Below the pieces are notes generated by a model. The model worked only from the letters and a program-made list of their open reading frames with translations. It was not told where the DNA came from and did no database searches. Both the position numbers and the translations under genes were made by a program. DNA of 16,676 nt, from assembly GCA_002306005.1 (NCBI GenBank), contig DBRO01000109.1, positions 26,463-43,138 on the forward strand. Reading direction: 5' to 3'. The DNA comes from Ruminococcus sp. UBA1366 (GTDB lineage: Bacteria; Bacillota; Clostridia; Oscillospirales; Ruminococcaceae). Positions 8,438 to 16,016 of this stretch are shown here, in pieces (the stretch's first letter is position 1; the number at the start of each line of letters is the position of its first letter).

Positions 8438-8475
8438 GCCGCACTGCAAAGAAGCTCTGCTTTTTTCAGTGCGGC
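8438..8475 (+). terminator. Hairpin between nifK and nifE, possible partial terminator or mRNA-stability element
   Basis: GCCGCACTG (8438-8446) pairs perfectly with CAGTGCGGC (8467-8475). Inside the loop a second small hairpin GCAAAG/CTCTGC (one mismatch) is followed at once by TTTTTT (8461-8466). The outer hairpin is followed only by AAATTATTTT. No other promoter is evident before nifE, so read-through must be appreciable. Confidence 0.5.
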
Positions 8476-8523
8476 AAATTATTTTAAACCACTGGAATGT
8501 ATCTGTCAGAAAGGAGCATTTCC

Positions 8524-9882
8524 ATGAAAAATCCAACGCAGGTTCTAGAAGAAAGAAAAGATTCCATCCTGCAAAAATCCTTCTGCAGTGGAAACGGCAG
8601 GGGTATTAGTTGTGAAAAAGAGAGCGTTTCCGGTTCGGTCAGCCAGCGTGCGTGTGTGTATTGCGGCGCGCGCGTGGTGCTCAACCCGATTACGGACGCC
8701 TATCATATTGTGCATGGTCCCATTGGCTGTGCAAGCTATACTTGGGACATCAGAGGAAGCCTATCCTCCGGTTCGGATTTGTACAGGAACAGCTTTTCCA
8801 CGGATTTAAGAGAAACCGACATCGTGTTCGGCGGTGAAAAAAAGCTGTCTGCCGCGATTGATGAGCTGATGGAAAAAGCCAACCCGAAGCCAAAAGTTAT
8901 TTTTGTGTATGCCACTTGCATTGTGGGCGTTATCGGGGACGACATTGAAGCTGTTTGTCGGAAAGCGGAAGAAAAATACGGGGTGCGCGTCATACCCGTG
9001 AAAGCGCCGGGCTTTTCCGGCACAAAATCATTGGGCTATAAGCTTGCCTGCAACGCAATTATGCAGTTAATCGAACCGCATCGGGGCGAATTCCCCAAAG
9101 TGCAGGGCGTGAATATTCTAGGCGACTTTAACCTTGCCGGCGAAATGTGGATTATCAAAAGCTATCTGGAACGCATCGGGATTCCCGTTGTTGCAACCAT
9201 TACCGGAGATGCTTCCGTAGACCAGCTGATAAAAGCACCGTCCGCCACGCTGAACATAGTGCAGTGCGCGGGTTCGTCCACCTATCTTGCCAATCTTATG
9301 GAGGAGCAGATGGGTATTCCCTATATCAAAGTCAGCTTTTTCGGTGTGGAAGACACCACAAGCTCGCTCATTCGCACCGCCGAGGCGTTGGGAAACCCCG
9401 AGGCAATTCGCAAAGCCAAGGAGTTTACTGCGGAAGAATCCCGCAAGGCGATACCGTTTCTTGAAAAATACAAGCCGCGTCTGAAAGGCAAAAAAGCGGC
9501 AATTTACGTCGGCGGCGGGTTTAAAGCAATTTCTTTAATCCGGCAGTTTAACGAGCTGGGTATCGAAACCGTGGTTGTCGGCACGCAAACCGGCAAAAAA
9601 GAAGATTACGAAATCATTGAAACCTTAGTGAACGAGGACACCGTCATTCTGGACGATGCCAACCCCGCGGAGCTGGAATACTTCATGACGGAAAAGAAAG
9701 CGGATATTTTGGTGGGCGGCGTGAAGGAACGTCCGCTTGCCTATAAGCTTGGCATTGCCTTTTGCGACCATAACCACGAAAGAAAGCACGCGCTTGCCGG
9801 CTTTGAGGGCATTGTGAATTTTACCGAGGAAATCGACCAATCCATCAACAGTCCCGTGTGGCAGTATCTAGGAGAACGCTAA
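8524..9882 (+). CDS. nifE: Nitrogenase FeMo-cofactor scaffold subunit NifE
   Basis: This 452-residue NifD paralogue is the alpha half of the NifEN scaffold, where NifB-co is converted to FeMo-co. The start at 8524 has AAAGGAG upstream; an in-frame ATG at 8497 is poorer. Conserved cysteines are C44 (RACVYCGAR), C69 (HGPIGCASYTW), C132 (YATCIVGVIGDD) and C248 (IVQCAGSS), the last in the place of the NifD cofactor Cys. The DHNHERKHALAGFEG segment near the C-terminus is typical of NifE and replaces the NifD cofactor His region. It is followed after 19 bases by nifN-B, so the two scaffold halves are translated together. Confidence 0.96.
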   Translation: MKNPTQVLEERKDSILQKSFCSGNGRGISCEKESVSGSVSQRACVYCGARVVLNPITDAYHIVHGPIGCASYTWDIRGSLSSGSDLYRNSFSTDLRETDIVFGGEKKLSAAIDELMEKANPKPKVIFVYATCIVGVIGDDIEAVCRKAEEKYGVRVIPVKAPGFSGTKSLGYKLACNAIMQLIEPHRGEFPKVQGVNILGDFNLAGEMWIIKSYLERIGIPVVATITGDASVDQLIKAPSATLNIVQCAGSSTYLANLMEEQMGIPYIKVSFFGVEDTTSSLIRTAEALGNPEAIRKAKEFTAEESRKAIPFLEKYKPRLKGKKAAIYVGGGFKAISLIRQFNELGIETVVVGTQTGKKEDYEIIETLVNEDTVILDDANPAELEYFMTEKKADILVGGVKERPLAYKLGIAFCDHNHERKHALAGFEGIVNFTEEIDQSINSPVWQYLGER

Positions 9883-9901
9883 GAAAGAAAGGGTGGGGGA
9901 C

Positions 9902-12589
9902 ATGGGTGCAAATCTTGTGAATCTGAACGTAAACCCTTGTAAAATGTGTATGCCGATGGGCGCGGTAACTGCCTTTTACGGCATCAAAAACTGCATGAGT
10001 ATCCTGCACGGCTCGCAAGGCTGTGCGACCTATATTCGCCGGCATATGGCAACGCATTTTAACGAGCCTGTAGACATCGCATCTTCCTCTTTAACAGAGC
10101 AGGGAACGGTGTTCGGCGGTGAAAAAAACCTGATGAAGGGTCTGGAAAACCTGATTGAACTGTACAATCCGGACGTGATTGGCATTGCGACCACCTGTCT
10201 TGCCGAAACCATCGGCGAGGACGTGGAAGCATATATGAAAAAATTTCACGAAACGCATCCGGAGGAACGGGTAAAACTGATCAACGTTGCCTCAGCAGGG
10301 TACGGCGGAACACAGTACGAAGGATTTTTCCGCGCACTGCGGGCAATTGTTTCTCAGGTGGAGCCGAAAACAGAAAAGAACGATTATATCAATATTATCA
10401 CACCGATGATTTCTCCGGCAGATACGCGCTGGCTGAAATCCCTGCTGGATGAAACCGGACTGCATTACATCCTCCTGCCGGACTTGTCGGAAAATTTGGA
10501 CGGCATTTCCGTTCGGAAATACGAGCGCCTAAAAAGCGGCGGAACTTCACTGGAAGAAATCTCCCGGATGGCGGGCGCACGTTTTACCATTGAGTTTTCG
10601 GATTTTGTTTCCGAGGATAGCTCTCCCGCGGCATATTTGAAAGAACAGTTCGGTGTGGATTATGCCCGTATGGGACTGCCTGCAGGCATCCGCGCTATGG
10701 ATCGCTTGTATGAACTGCTGGAATTCTGCGGCGGAACAATTACAGCGCGCATGAAAACCGAGCGCGGCCGGTATCTGGATGCAATGGTGGACGCTCATAA
10801 GTACTGCGCGGAGGGCAGGGCGGCTATTTTCGGCGAACCGGATTTTGTGCTTTCTGCCACGAGATTGTGTGCGGAAAATGGCATAGTGCCAGTGCTTACA
10901 ACCACCGGTTCGGTTTGTCATACTTTTAAAGAAAAGCTGGAGGGAGAAGTTCAAAACGCGGCAAACCGTGCGATGGCGGAACACTATGAAATTCTGGACG
11001 ACTGCGATTTTGATACGATAGAAAAGTACTGCAAAGAATTGAATGTCAATCTGATGATTGGCAGTTCGGACGGCAGAAGGGTTTCACATAAGCTGGATAT
11101 TCCGCTGATTCGTTGTGCGTTTCCCATCCACGATCGCGTAGGCGGACAGCGCGTTCGGACAATCGGCTTTGACGGCTCGCTTTTTCTGATGGAAACCGCC
11201 GCAAATTTATTTTTGGAAAAGAAAGAAACGACCTTCCGGCAGGAGAGCTACGAAAAATATTACAAAGATTCCAATGCCGCAAATCCCCCAACAGCAAAGG
11301 AGAATTCTGTTATGGATATAAAACAAAATACGCCGGATTTATTGGCGAAAACGGTTGAAGAAAAAAATGCCACACACCCATGCTTTAACTGCGGTGCGGC
11401 TAAAAGTGCAAGAATTCACTTGCCGGTTGCGCCGAAATGCAATATCCAGTGCAATTACTGTGTGCGGAAATTTGACTGTCCCAATGAAAGCCGCCCCGGC
11501 GTGACAACAGAAGTGCTTTCGCCCGAGCAGGCATATAAGAAATACGCGGTAGTGAAAGCAAAAGTTCCGAATTTAACGGTGGTGGGCATTGCAGGACCGG
11601 GCGATTCGCTGGCGAATTTTGAGGAAACGAAAAAGACCTTGCAGCTTATCCGCGAATACGACCCGAATGTAACGTTCTGCCTTTCTACCAATGGTTTAAT
11701 GCTGCCGCTCTACGCGCAGGAACTCATTGACTTAGGCGTTTCCCACGTTACCGTAACGATGAATACCGTTGATCCGGAAATCGGCGCGAAAATTTATCAC
11801 CATGTTAATTATATGGGCAAATACTACACCGGCGTTGCGGCGGCATCAATTTTACTTGCCAATCAGCTTTCCGGCTTGAAATATCTCTGCGAACGCGGCG
11901 TTGTCTGTAAGGTGAACTGCGTTACGCTCAAAGGCATTAACGACCAGCATTTAGAGGAAGTATCGAAAGTAGCCAAAGAACTGGGCGTGTATATTGTGAA
12001 TGTCATGCCGCATATTCCGGTGGAAGGCTCTGCGTTTGAAAGCCTGGATACCCTGAGTAATAAGGAAATCAACGAAATCCGCAAAAAATGCGGGGTGAAT
12101 ATCAAGCAAATGTACCATTGCCGGCAATGTCGGGCGGATGCCATCGGCACGCTGGAAAATGACCAAAGCATTGAATTCCGCGGCTGTTCAGGCGGATGTT
12201 CCACCGAAAAGGAAGAAAAAGAACCCATGGCGATGCTGCGGTTTGCAGTTGCCTCAAAAAGCGGAATTTTGGTGGATTCGCACTTTGGCCATGTGGAGGA
12301 ATTTTATATCTACGAAAGCGACGGCGAAACGGTTTCCTTTGTGGAAAAGCGTTCGGTGAAGAAATACTGCTCCGGCAACGCGGACTGCGATGACCATGAT
12401 GACCGGATGGAAAGTATTCTGAACGCAGTTGCCGACTGTAACGGTGTTATTGCTCTGCGGATTGGTGAATCGCCGTCCCGCAAGCTTGCCGCAAAGGGCA
12501 TTGCCGTGTATGCCATGTATGATAAAATCGAAGAAGCAGTCAAGTCCTGCGCGAAAAAACAAAGTGTTCTTTTCAGCGCGGCAAAATAA
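9902..12589 (+). CDS. nifN-B: NifN-NifB fusion with C-terminal NifX-like domain (scaffold plus NifB-co synthase)
   Basis: This 895-residue fusion has three parts. Residues 1 to about 455 are NifN, the beta half of the NifEN scaffold, with NPCKMCMPMGA (11-21), HGSQGCATY (36-44) and ATTCLAETIGED (96-107). Residues from about 471 to 770 are NifB, a radical SAM enzyme making the 8Fe NifB-co core, with HPCFNCG (492-498), the SAM cluster motif CNIQCNYC (C513, C517, C520), GIAGPGDSLAN (562-572) and HCRQCRADAIG (739-749). Residues from about 778 are a NifX/NafY-like cofactor-binding domain (RFAVASKSGILVDSHFGHVE). The linker (KYYKDSNAANPPTAKENSV) joins NifN to NifB. I chose the ATG at 9902; a GTG at 9893 lies within the G-rich ribosome site. 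NifN-B fusions are known in C. pasteurianum. An internal ribosome site and ATG remain at the NifB boundary. Confidence 0.95.
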   Translation: MGANLVNLNVNPCKMCMPMGAVTAFYGIKNCMSILHGSQGCATYIRRHMATHFNEPVDIASSSLTEQGTVFGGEKNLMKGLENLIELYNPDVIGIATTCLAETIGEDVEAYMKKFHETHPEERVKLINVASAGYGGTQYEGFFRALRAIVSQVEPKTEKNDYINIITPMISPADTRWLKSLLDETGLHYILLPDLSENLDGISVRKYERLKSGGTSLEEISRMAGARFTIEFSDFVSEDSSPAAYLKEQFGVDYARMGLPAGIRAMDRLYELLEFCGGTITARMKTERGRYLDAMVDAHKYCAEGRAAIFGEPDFVLSATRLCAENGIVPVLTTTGSVCHTFKEKLEGEVQNAANRAMAEHYEILDDCDFDTIEKYCKELNVNLMIGSSDGRRVSHKLDIPLIRCAFPIHDRVGGQRVRTIGFDGSLFLMETAANLFLEKKETTFRQESYEKYYKDSNAANPPTAKENSVMDIKQNTPDLLAKTVEEKNATHPCFNCGAAKSARIHLPVAPKCNIQCNYCVRKFDCPNESRPGVTTEVLSPEQAYKKYAVVKAKVPNLTVVGIAGPGDSLANFEETKKTLQLIREYDPNVTFCLSTNGLMLPLYAQELIDLGVSHVTVTMNTVDPEIGAKIYHHVNYMGKYYTGVAAASILLANQLSGLKYLCERGVVCKVNCVTLKGINDQHLEEVSKVAKELGVYIVNVMPHIPVEGSAFESLDTLSNKEINEIRKKCGVNIKQMYHCRQCRADAIGTLENDQSIEFRGCSGGCSTEKEEKEPMAMLRFAVASKSGILVDSHFGHVEEFYIYESDGETVSFVEKRSVKKYCSGNADCDDHDDRMESILNAVADCNGVIALRIGESPSRKLAAKGIAVYAMYDKIEEAVKSCAKKQSVLFSAAK
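11296..11314 (+). promoter_or_regulatory. nifB: Internal ribosome binding site and in-frame ATG at the start of the NifB domain
   Basis: AAAGGAG (11296-11302) lies nine bases before an in-frame ATG (11312-11314), codon 471 of the fusion, exactly where a free-standing NifB (MDIKQNTPDLLAKTVEEK) would begin. It suggests that separate NifB is also made, or that this is a relic of two formerly separate genes. Confidence 0.55.
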
Positions 12590-12613
12590 ATTTTTACAGG
12601 AGGAAAACAAAAG

Positions 12614-12922
12614 ATGGTTCAGCCCAAGTATCACATTTTTATCTGCACCAGCTGCAGAACAAACGGCACGCAGAAAGGTTTCTGCTATTCACAGGACAGC
12701 GTCAAGCTTGTGAATAAGTTCATGGAGGAAATCGAAGACCGCGAATTGACCTCCGACTGCATGATTACCAACACCGGATGTTTTGGCGTCTGTCAGCGCG
12801 GCCCGATTGCCGTGGTGTATCCGGAGGGCGTTTGGTATGGCGGTTTGGATGCCAAAGCGGTGGAGGAAATCTGCGAATCTCATTTTGAAAACGGCGTACC
12901 CGTGGAGAAGTATCGTATTTAA
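12614..12922 (+). CDS. Thioredoxin-fold [2Fe-2S] ferredoxin, C. pasteurianum type
   Basis: This 102-residue protein is the same length and nearly the same pattern as the well-studied C. pasteurianum [2Fe-2S] ferredoxin, which interacts with nitrogenase MoFe protein. Cysteines at 11, 14, 24, 56 and 60 (FICTSCRTNG, GFCYS, TGCFGVCQRGP) match its cluster-ligand set; C49 is extra. It also has the VVYPEGVWYG segment (67-76). The likely role is electron transfer or MoFe protein interaction in the cytoplasm. AGGAGG lies eleven bases before the ATG. Its place between nifN-B and nifV-omega supports a dedicated nitrogen-fixation role. Confidence 0.93.
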   Translation: MVQPKYHIFICTSCRTNGTQKGFCYSQDSVKLVNKFMEEIEDRELTSDCMITNTGCFGVCQRGPIAVVYPEGVWYGGLDAKAVEEICESHFENGVPVEKYRI

Positions 12923-12945
12923 CCCGAAAATAAGGGAGAATCCGC

Positions 12946-13917
12946 ATGAAAATCATCGACAGAACCCTGTCCTGTCTGGATAAATTCCAACCAAAGCCGG
13001 AACAGGCACGGCGTATGCTTTCGCTGTTGCTTTCCGCCGGCGCGGATATGTTGGAAATCAGCCTGCCCATGTATCAGCTGTTGCAAGGCGATTTGCCGGA
13101 AGCAGAGTATATTCTGCGCGTAAATTTCCCTGAAACAGCAGAGGATTACCCCTTTTTCAAACGCTATGTTTGTCGGCGCGCGGATGAAAACGCACCGGTG
13201 CAAATGACGGCGGAAATTCAAGCAAACGATATCCGGGATATTAACCTGCTCAGTCAGCACCGCAGCCTGCGCAATATCCGAATTTGCGGGTTCGATGATG
13301 TGCTTACCCACAATTACCCAAACGTTTTTGCCCAGCTGAATAAAAAAATTTCCGGCAACATTGAAATGTGTCCGGAAAATACCTTCCATTGCGCCACAGC
13401 AATTGCTGTGGAGTGGGTGCTTGCCGGTGGAAAAAATTTAGTAACCTCGTTTGGCGGCGTCGGCGGATTTGCCCCGTTTGAGGAAGTTGTTCTGGCACTG
13501 CATATTACGAAGCGCTATAAGCCCAATCAGGATTACAGTATGTTTCCGGAAATGCGTGCATTACTGGAGGAAATCACGGGAACGGCATTTGCGGCACGGA
13601 AGGCCGTAATCGGGGAGAAAATTTTTGAGGTAGAGGCAGGCATCCATGTGGACGGTATTCTCAAACAGCCAAAGACCTATGAACCGTTCCCACCGGAATT
13701 GGTGGGAAATCACCGCAGTGTGGTCATTGGCAAGCACAGCGGAAAAGCAGCACTGGCATTAAAATTGCGCGAATTGGGCATTCACAGCGTTCCTTGCGAC
13801 ATGAATGAACTGTTGGTGAAAGTCCGCAAGCGCAGCGTAGAAATGCAAACCAGCCTCACGGATGAGGACTTCATTGCCATCTGTCAGGATATTTCGCATA
13901 ATCAAAGGGAATCGTAG
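12946..13917 (+). CDS. nifV-omega: Homocitrate synthase, omega subunit (non-catalytic barrel plus C-terminal domain)
   Basis: This 323-residue protein is homologous to homocitrate/isopropylmalate synthases. It has a degenerate barrel: MKIIDRTLSCLDK replaces the catalytic DTTLRDGEQ, and CPENTFHCATAIAVEW (142-157) replaces the HTHNDLG metal site. It keeps the C-terminal domain block EAGIHVDGILK (230-240), YEPFPPELVG (245-254) and VIGKHSGKAALALKLRELGI (260-279), which the alpha subunit lacks. C. pasteurianum has the same nifV-omega/nifV-alpha split, and both are needed for homocitrate, the organic ligand of FeMo-co. It starts 23 bases after the ferredoxin, with AAGGGAGAA upstream of the ATG. Confidence 0.92.
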   Translation: MKIIDRTLSCLDKFQPKPEQARRMLSLLLSAGADMLEISLPMYQLLQGDLPEAEYILRVNFPETAEDYPFFKRYVCRRADENAPVQMTAEIQANDIRDINLLSQHRSLRNIRICGFDDVLTHNYPNVFAQLNKKISGNIEMCPENTFHCATAIAVEWVLAGGKNLVTSFGGVGGFAPFEEVVLALHITKRYKPNQDYSMFPEMRALLEEITGTAFAARKAVIGEKIFEVEAGIHVDGILKQPKTYEPFPPELVGNHRSVVIGKHSGKAALALKLRELGIHSVPCDMNELLVKVRKRSVEMQTSLTDEDFIAICQDISHNQRES

Positions 13918-13951
13918 CAAAGTACCGCTTCTCAATAAATTGTAAACAAAC

Positions 13952-13984
13952 CACAGGAAATCTGGATTTTTCAGATTTCCTGTG
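13952..13984. repeat. Perfect 13-bp inverted repeat between nifV-omega and nifV-alpha
   Basis: CACAGGAAATCTG (13952-13964) and CAGATTTCCTGTG (13972-13984) are exact complements around a 7-base loop GATTTTT. Only CTATAATTGT follows, so it is a poor standard terminator. It could be an mRNA-processing hairpin or an operator over the candidate promoter. Confidence 0.7.
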
Positions 13985-13991
13985 CTATAAT
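13963..13991 (+). promoter_or_regulatory. Possible internal promoter for nifV-alpha
   Basis: A perfect -10 TATAAT (13986-13991) with a weak -35 TGGATT (13963-13968) at 17 bases. The start would be near 13998, about 26 bases before the nifV-alpha start. The palindrome lies across the -35 and spacer. Confidence 0.35.
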
Positions 13992-14023
13992 TGTAAAAAG
14001 ATTTGAAAAAAAGGTGATTCATA

Positions 14024-14827
14024 CTGGAAAGAAGATTTATCATTGATACCACCTTGCGCGACGGCGAACAAAGCCCGTGGATTGCACTGACTCTGGAACA
14101 AAAAGTTCAAACCGCAAAATTGCTGGACGAAGCAGGTGTGTTCCAGATCGAAGCAGGAATTCCGGTCATCGGCGGATATGAGGTGGAAACCATTCAGGAA
14201 ATCGTGCGGCAAAAAGGTAAGGCGCGGATTTCCGTGTGGTGTCGGGCAAAACAGGCGGATATCAAAGCGGCGGAGCGATGCCAGCCGGATATTATTCATA
14301 TCAGCACGCCGGTTTCGTATGCGCAAATATACAGCAAGCTGAACAAAAACAAAGCGTGGGTAACTAAAAATCTGCTGGAAAGCGTGCAAACGGCATTGGA
14401 TACCGGCTGTGAAGTCACCGTGGGACTGGAGGATGCCTCCCGCGCAGATATCACTTTCATGATGGTGCTGGTTGCCCGATTAAAGGAATCCGGCGTGAGT
14501 CGGGTGCGTTTTGCCGATACGGTGGGCGTGATGACACCCTCTCAGTGTGGCCGTGCGGTGAAGGATTTAATCCAGAACACCGGCATGGATGTTGAAATTC
14601 ACACGCATAACGATTTGGGCATGGCGGTGGCAAACACGTTGGAAGGCGCAAAACAGGGCGCACGGTTTGTGGATACCACCCTCGGCGGTTTGGGCGAACG
14701 CGCCGGAAACTGCTCGCTGACAGAACTAATTGAAGCGGCGGACAGGCTCTATGATTTTGGGATCACTCGTTTAAAAGCCTTGGAAACACAAAAGCAGTTC
14801 TTTGCTTTAATTGAACAAAAAAACTAA
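14024..14827 (+). CDS. nifV-alpha: Homocitrate synthase, alpha (catalytic) subunit, apparent non-AUG start
   Basis: This product of about 267 residues condenses acetyl-CoA with 2-oxoglutarate to homocitrate. The family N-terminus IIDTTLRDGEQSPW is present, so translation must start before the TTG at 14054, which would remove the catalytic Asp of DTTLRDG. The only room is between the in-frame TGA at 14015 and that motif, and it contains no ATG, GTG or TTG. A CTG at 14024, nine bases after AAGG of AAAGGTGAT, is the best start; ATA at 14021 is the alternative. Other catalytic blocks are IEAGIP, STPVSYAQIYSKL, GLEDASRAD, FADTVG and the metal site HTHNDLG (H193, H195), then GGLGERAGNCSL. It ends after the barrel, without the C-terminal domain carried by the omega subunit. 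Confidence 0.9.
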   Translation: MERRFIIDTTLRDGEQSPWIALTLEQKVQTAKLLDEAGVFQIEAGIPVIGGYEVETIQEIVRQKGKARISVWCRAKQADIKAAERCQPDIIHISTPVSYAQIYSKLNKNKAWVTKNLLESVQTALDTGCEVTVGLEDASRADITFMMVLVARLKESGVSRVRFADTVGVMTPSQCGRAVKDLIQNTGMDVEIHTHNDLGMAVANTLEGAKQGARFVDTTLGGLGERAGNCSLTELIEAADRLYDFGITRLKALETQKQFFALIEQKN

Positions 14828-14865
14828 CAGGAGCCATGCAGACGGTGCATAGCTCCTGTTTTTTT
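14827..14865. terminator. Rho-independent terminator closing the nif cluster
   Basis: ACAGGAGC (14827-14834) pairs with GCTCCTGT (14852-14859). After one mismatch, ATGC (14836-14839) pairs with GCAT (14847-14850) around AGACGGT. A T-run (14859-14865) follows on the plus strand. On the minus strand TAGTTTTTTTG follows, so it can also end the convergent nspC operon. Confidence 0.85.
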
Positions 14866-16015
14866 ATAACCTGTTTTTAAAATCCTCGTAGCCAAATTCC
14901 CGCACGGTTTGCAGAGTGCCGTCTGTTTTAAGCAGGTAAATCGCCGGCAGAGGCATCCCATTGAATGTATTGTTTTTCACCGTGGTGTAAATTGCCATAT
15001 CGCCAAAAACTACACGTCCACCGGTTTGTAAAGGCGAATCAAACGAGTAGTCGCCAATCACATCACCGGCAAGGCAGGTTGGCCCACCAAAGCGATAAGT
15101 GTACGCTTTTTCATCCGGCAAACCACTACCCGCAACAGGCGGACGGTAGGGCATTTCCAGCACATCCGGCATATGACAGGCGGCGGAGGCATCCAGAATC
15201 GCCAAATGCATGCCGTTTTGCCGAATGTCTAAAATTTCACTTACGAAATATCCCGCATTGAGCGCAACCGCCTCGCCCGGCTCTAAATATACCTGCACGC
15301 CATATTTTTGTGAAACTCGCAGACAGCAGTCGATAACCGTATCCAAGTCATAATCCGCCCGCGTAATGTGATGTCCACCGCCAAAGTTTACCCAGCGCAT
15401 ACCGGAAAGCACTCCGCCGAATTTCTCCTCAAAAACTGCCAGCGTGCGCGCCAGCGTGTCGGAATTCTGCTCACACATGGTGTGAAAATGCAAACCGTCC
15501 GCACCGCCGTGGTATTCGCGGAAGAATTCCTCAGCCGGGGTTCCTAGGCGGGAATTTTCCGCGCAGGGGTTGTATAATTCGGTTTCAATTTCCGAATAGC
15601 CGGGGTTCACGCGGATACCCAACGAAATATTCTTTCCGGAGGCCTCTACTGTGTTCGAAAATTTGTACAGCAGTGCCGGAGAATTAAAAATAATCTTATC
15701 GCAGATTTGCGTAAGATATTCTATATCCTGCGGTTTGTAAGCCGGCGCAAAAACGTGGGTTTCTTTCCCGAAAGGCTTGCCCATTTCTTCGTAGCCTAGC
15801 CGTGCTTCAAAGATACCACTTGCCGTTGTGCCATCCAAGTACCGCGCAATCAGCGGATAAACGCTGTACATTGAAAACGCCTTTTGTGCCAGCAGGATTT
15901 TTGCACCGCTTTTTTCCCGTACGGTTTGCAGAATTTCTAGATTGGCAATCAGCCGGCGTTCATCGATGACATAGCAGGGCGTGGGGACGGCATACGGGTC
16001 AAATCCAAGTGCCAT
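14864..16015 (-). CDS. nspC: Carboxynorspermidine (carboxyspermidine) decarboxylase
   Basis: This 383-residue PLP enzyme of the alanine racemase-fold decarboxylases makes spermidine or norspermidine from the carboxy precursor, the last step of the pathway that needs no S-adenosylmethionine decarboxylase. Seen are the PLP lysine K45 (LLAQKAFSMY), HFHTMCEQ (176-183), WVNFGGGHHIT (208-218), YLEPGEAV (243-250), the active-site Cys C314 in GPTCLAGDVIGDY (311-323), and the end block AIYTTVKNNTFNG (341-353). The ATG at 16015 lies one base after the stop of the upstream synthase gene, with only a weak GGTGG-like site, so translational coupling is likely. There is no evident tie to the nif genes. Confidence 0.93.
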   Translation of the reverse strand: MALGFDPYAVPTPCYVIDERRLIANLEILQTVREKSGAKILLAQKAFSMYSVYPLIARYLDGTTASGIFEARLGYEEMGKPFGKETHVFAPAYKPQDIEYLTQICDKIIFNSPALLYKFSNTVEASGKNISLGIRVNPGYSEIETELYNPCAENSRLGTPAEEFFREYHGGADGLHFHTMCEQNSDTLARTLAVFEEKFGGVLSGMRWVNFGGGHHITRADYDLDTVIDCCLRVSQKYGVQVYLEPGEAVALNAGYFVSEILDIRQNGMHLAILDASAACHMPDVLEMPYRPPVAGSGLPDEKAYTYRFGGPTCLAGDVIGDYSFDSPLQTGGRVVFGDMAIYTTVKNNTFNGMPLPAIYLLKTDGTLQTVREFGYEDFKNRL

Positions 16016-16016
16016 G

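Noticed and set aside
7488..8444. Antisense open frame of 318 codons opposite nifK
   Set aside because: Composition is typical of a complementary-strand shadow (rich in His, Arg, Phe, Gln) and it has no family features.
12207..12229. Second internal start (ATG 12227) for a free NifX-like domain in nifN-B
   Set aside because: The AAGG stretch is about 14 bases from the ATG and lies in an A-rich Lys/Glu linker where such a match is expected; weaker than the site at 11296.
12946..14827. nifV broken in two by a frameshift
   Set aside because: The C-terminal type half comes first and is itself a barrel plus C-terminal domain. The order and the separate ribosome sites fit the known clostridial omega/alpha split.
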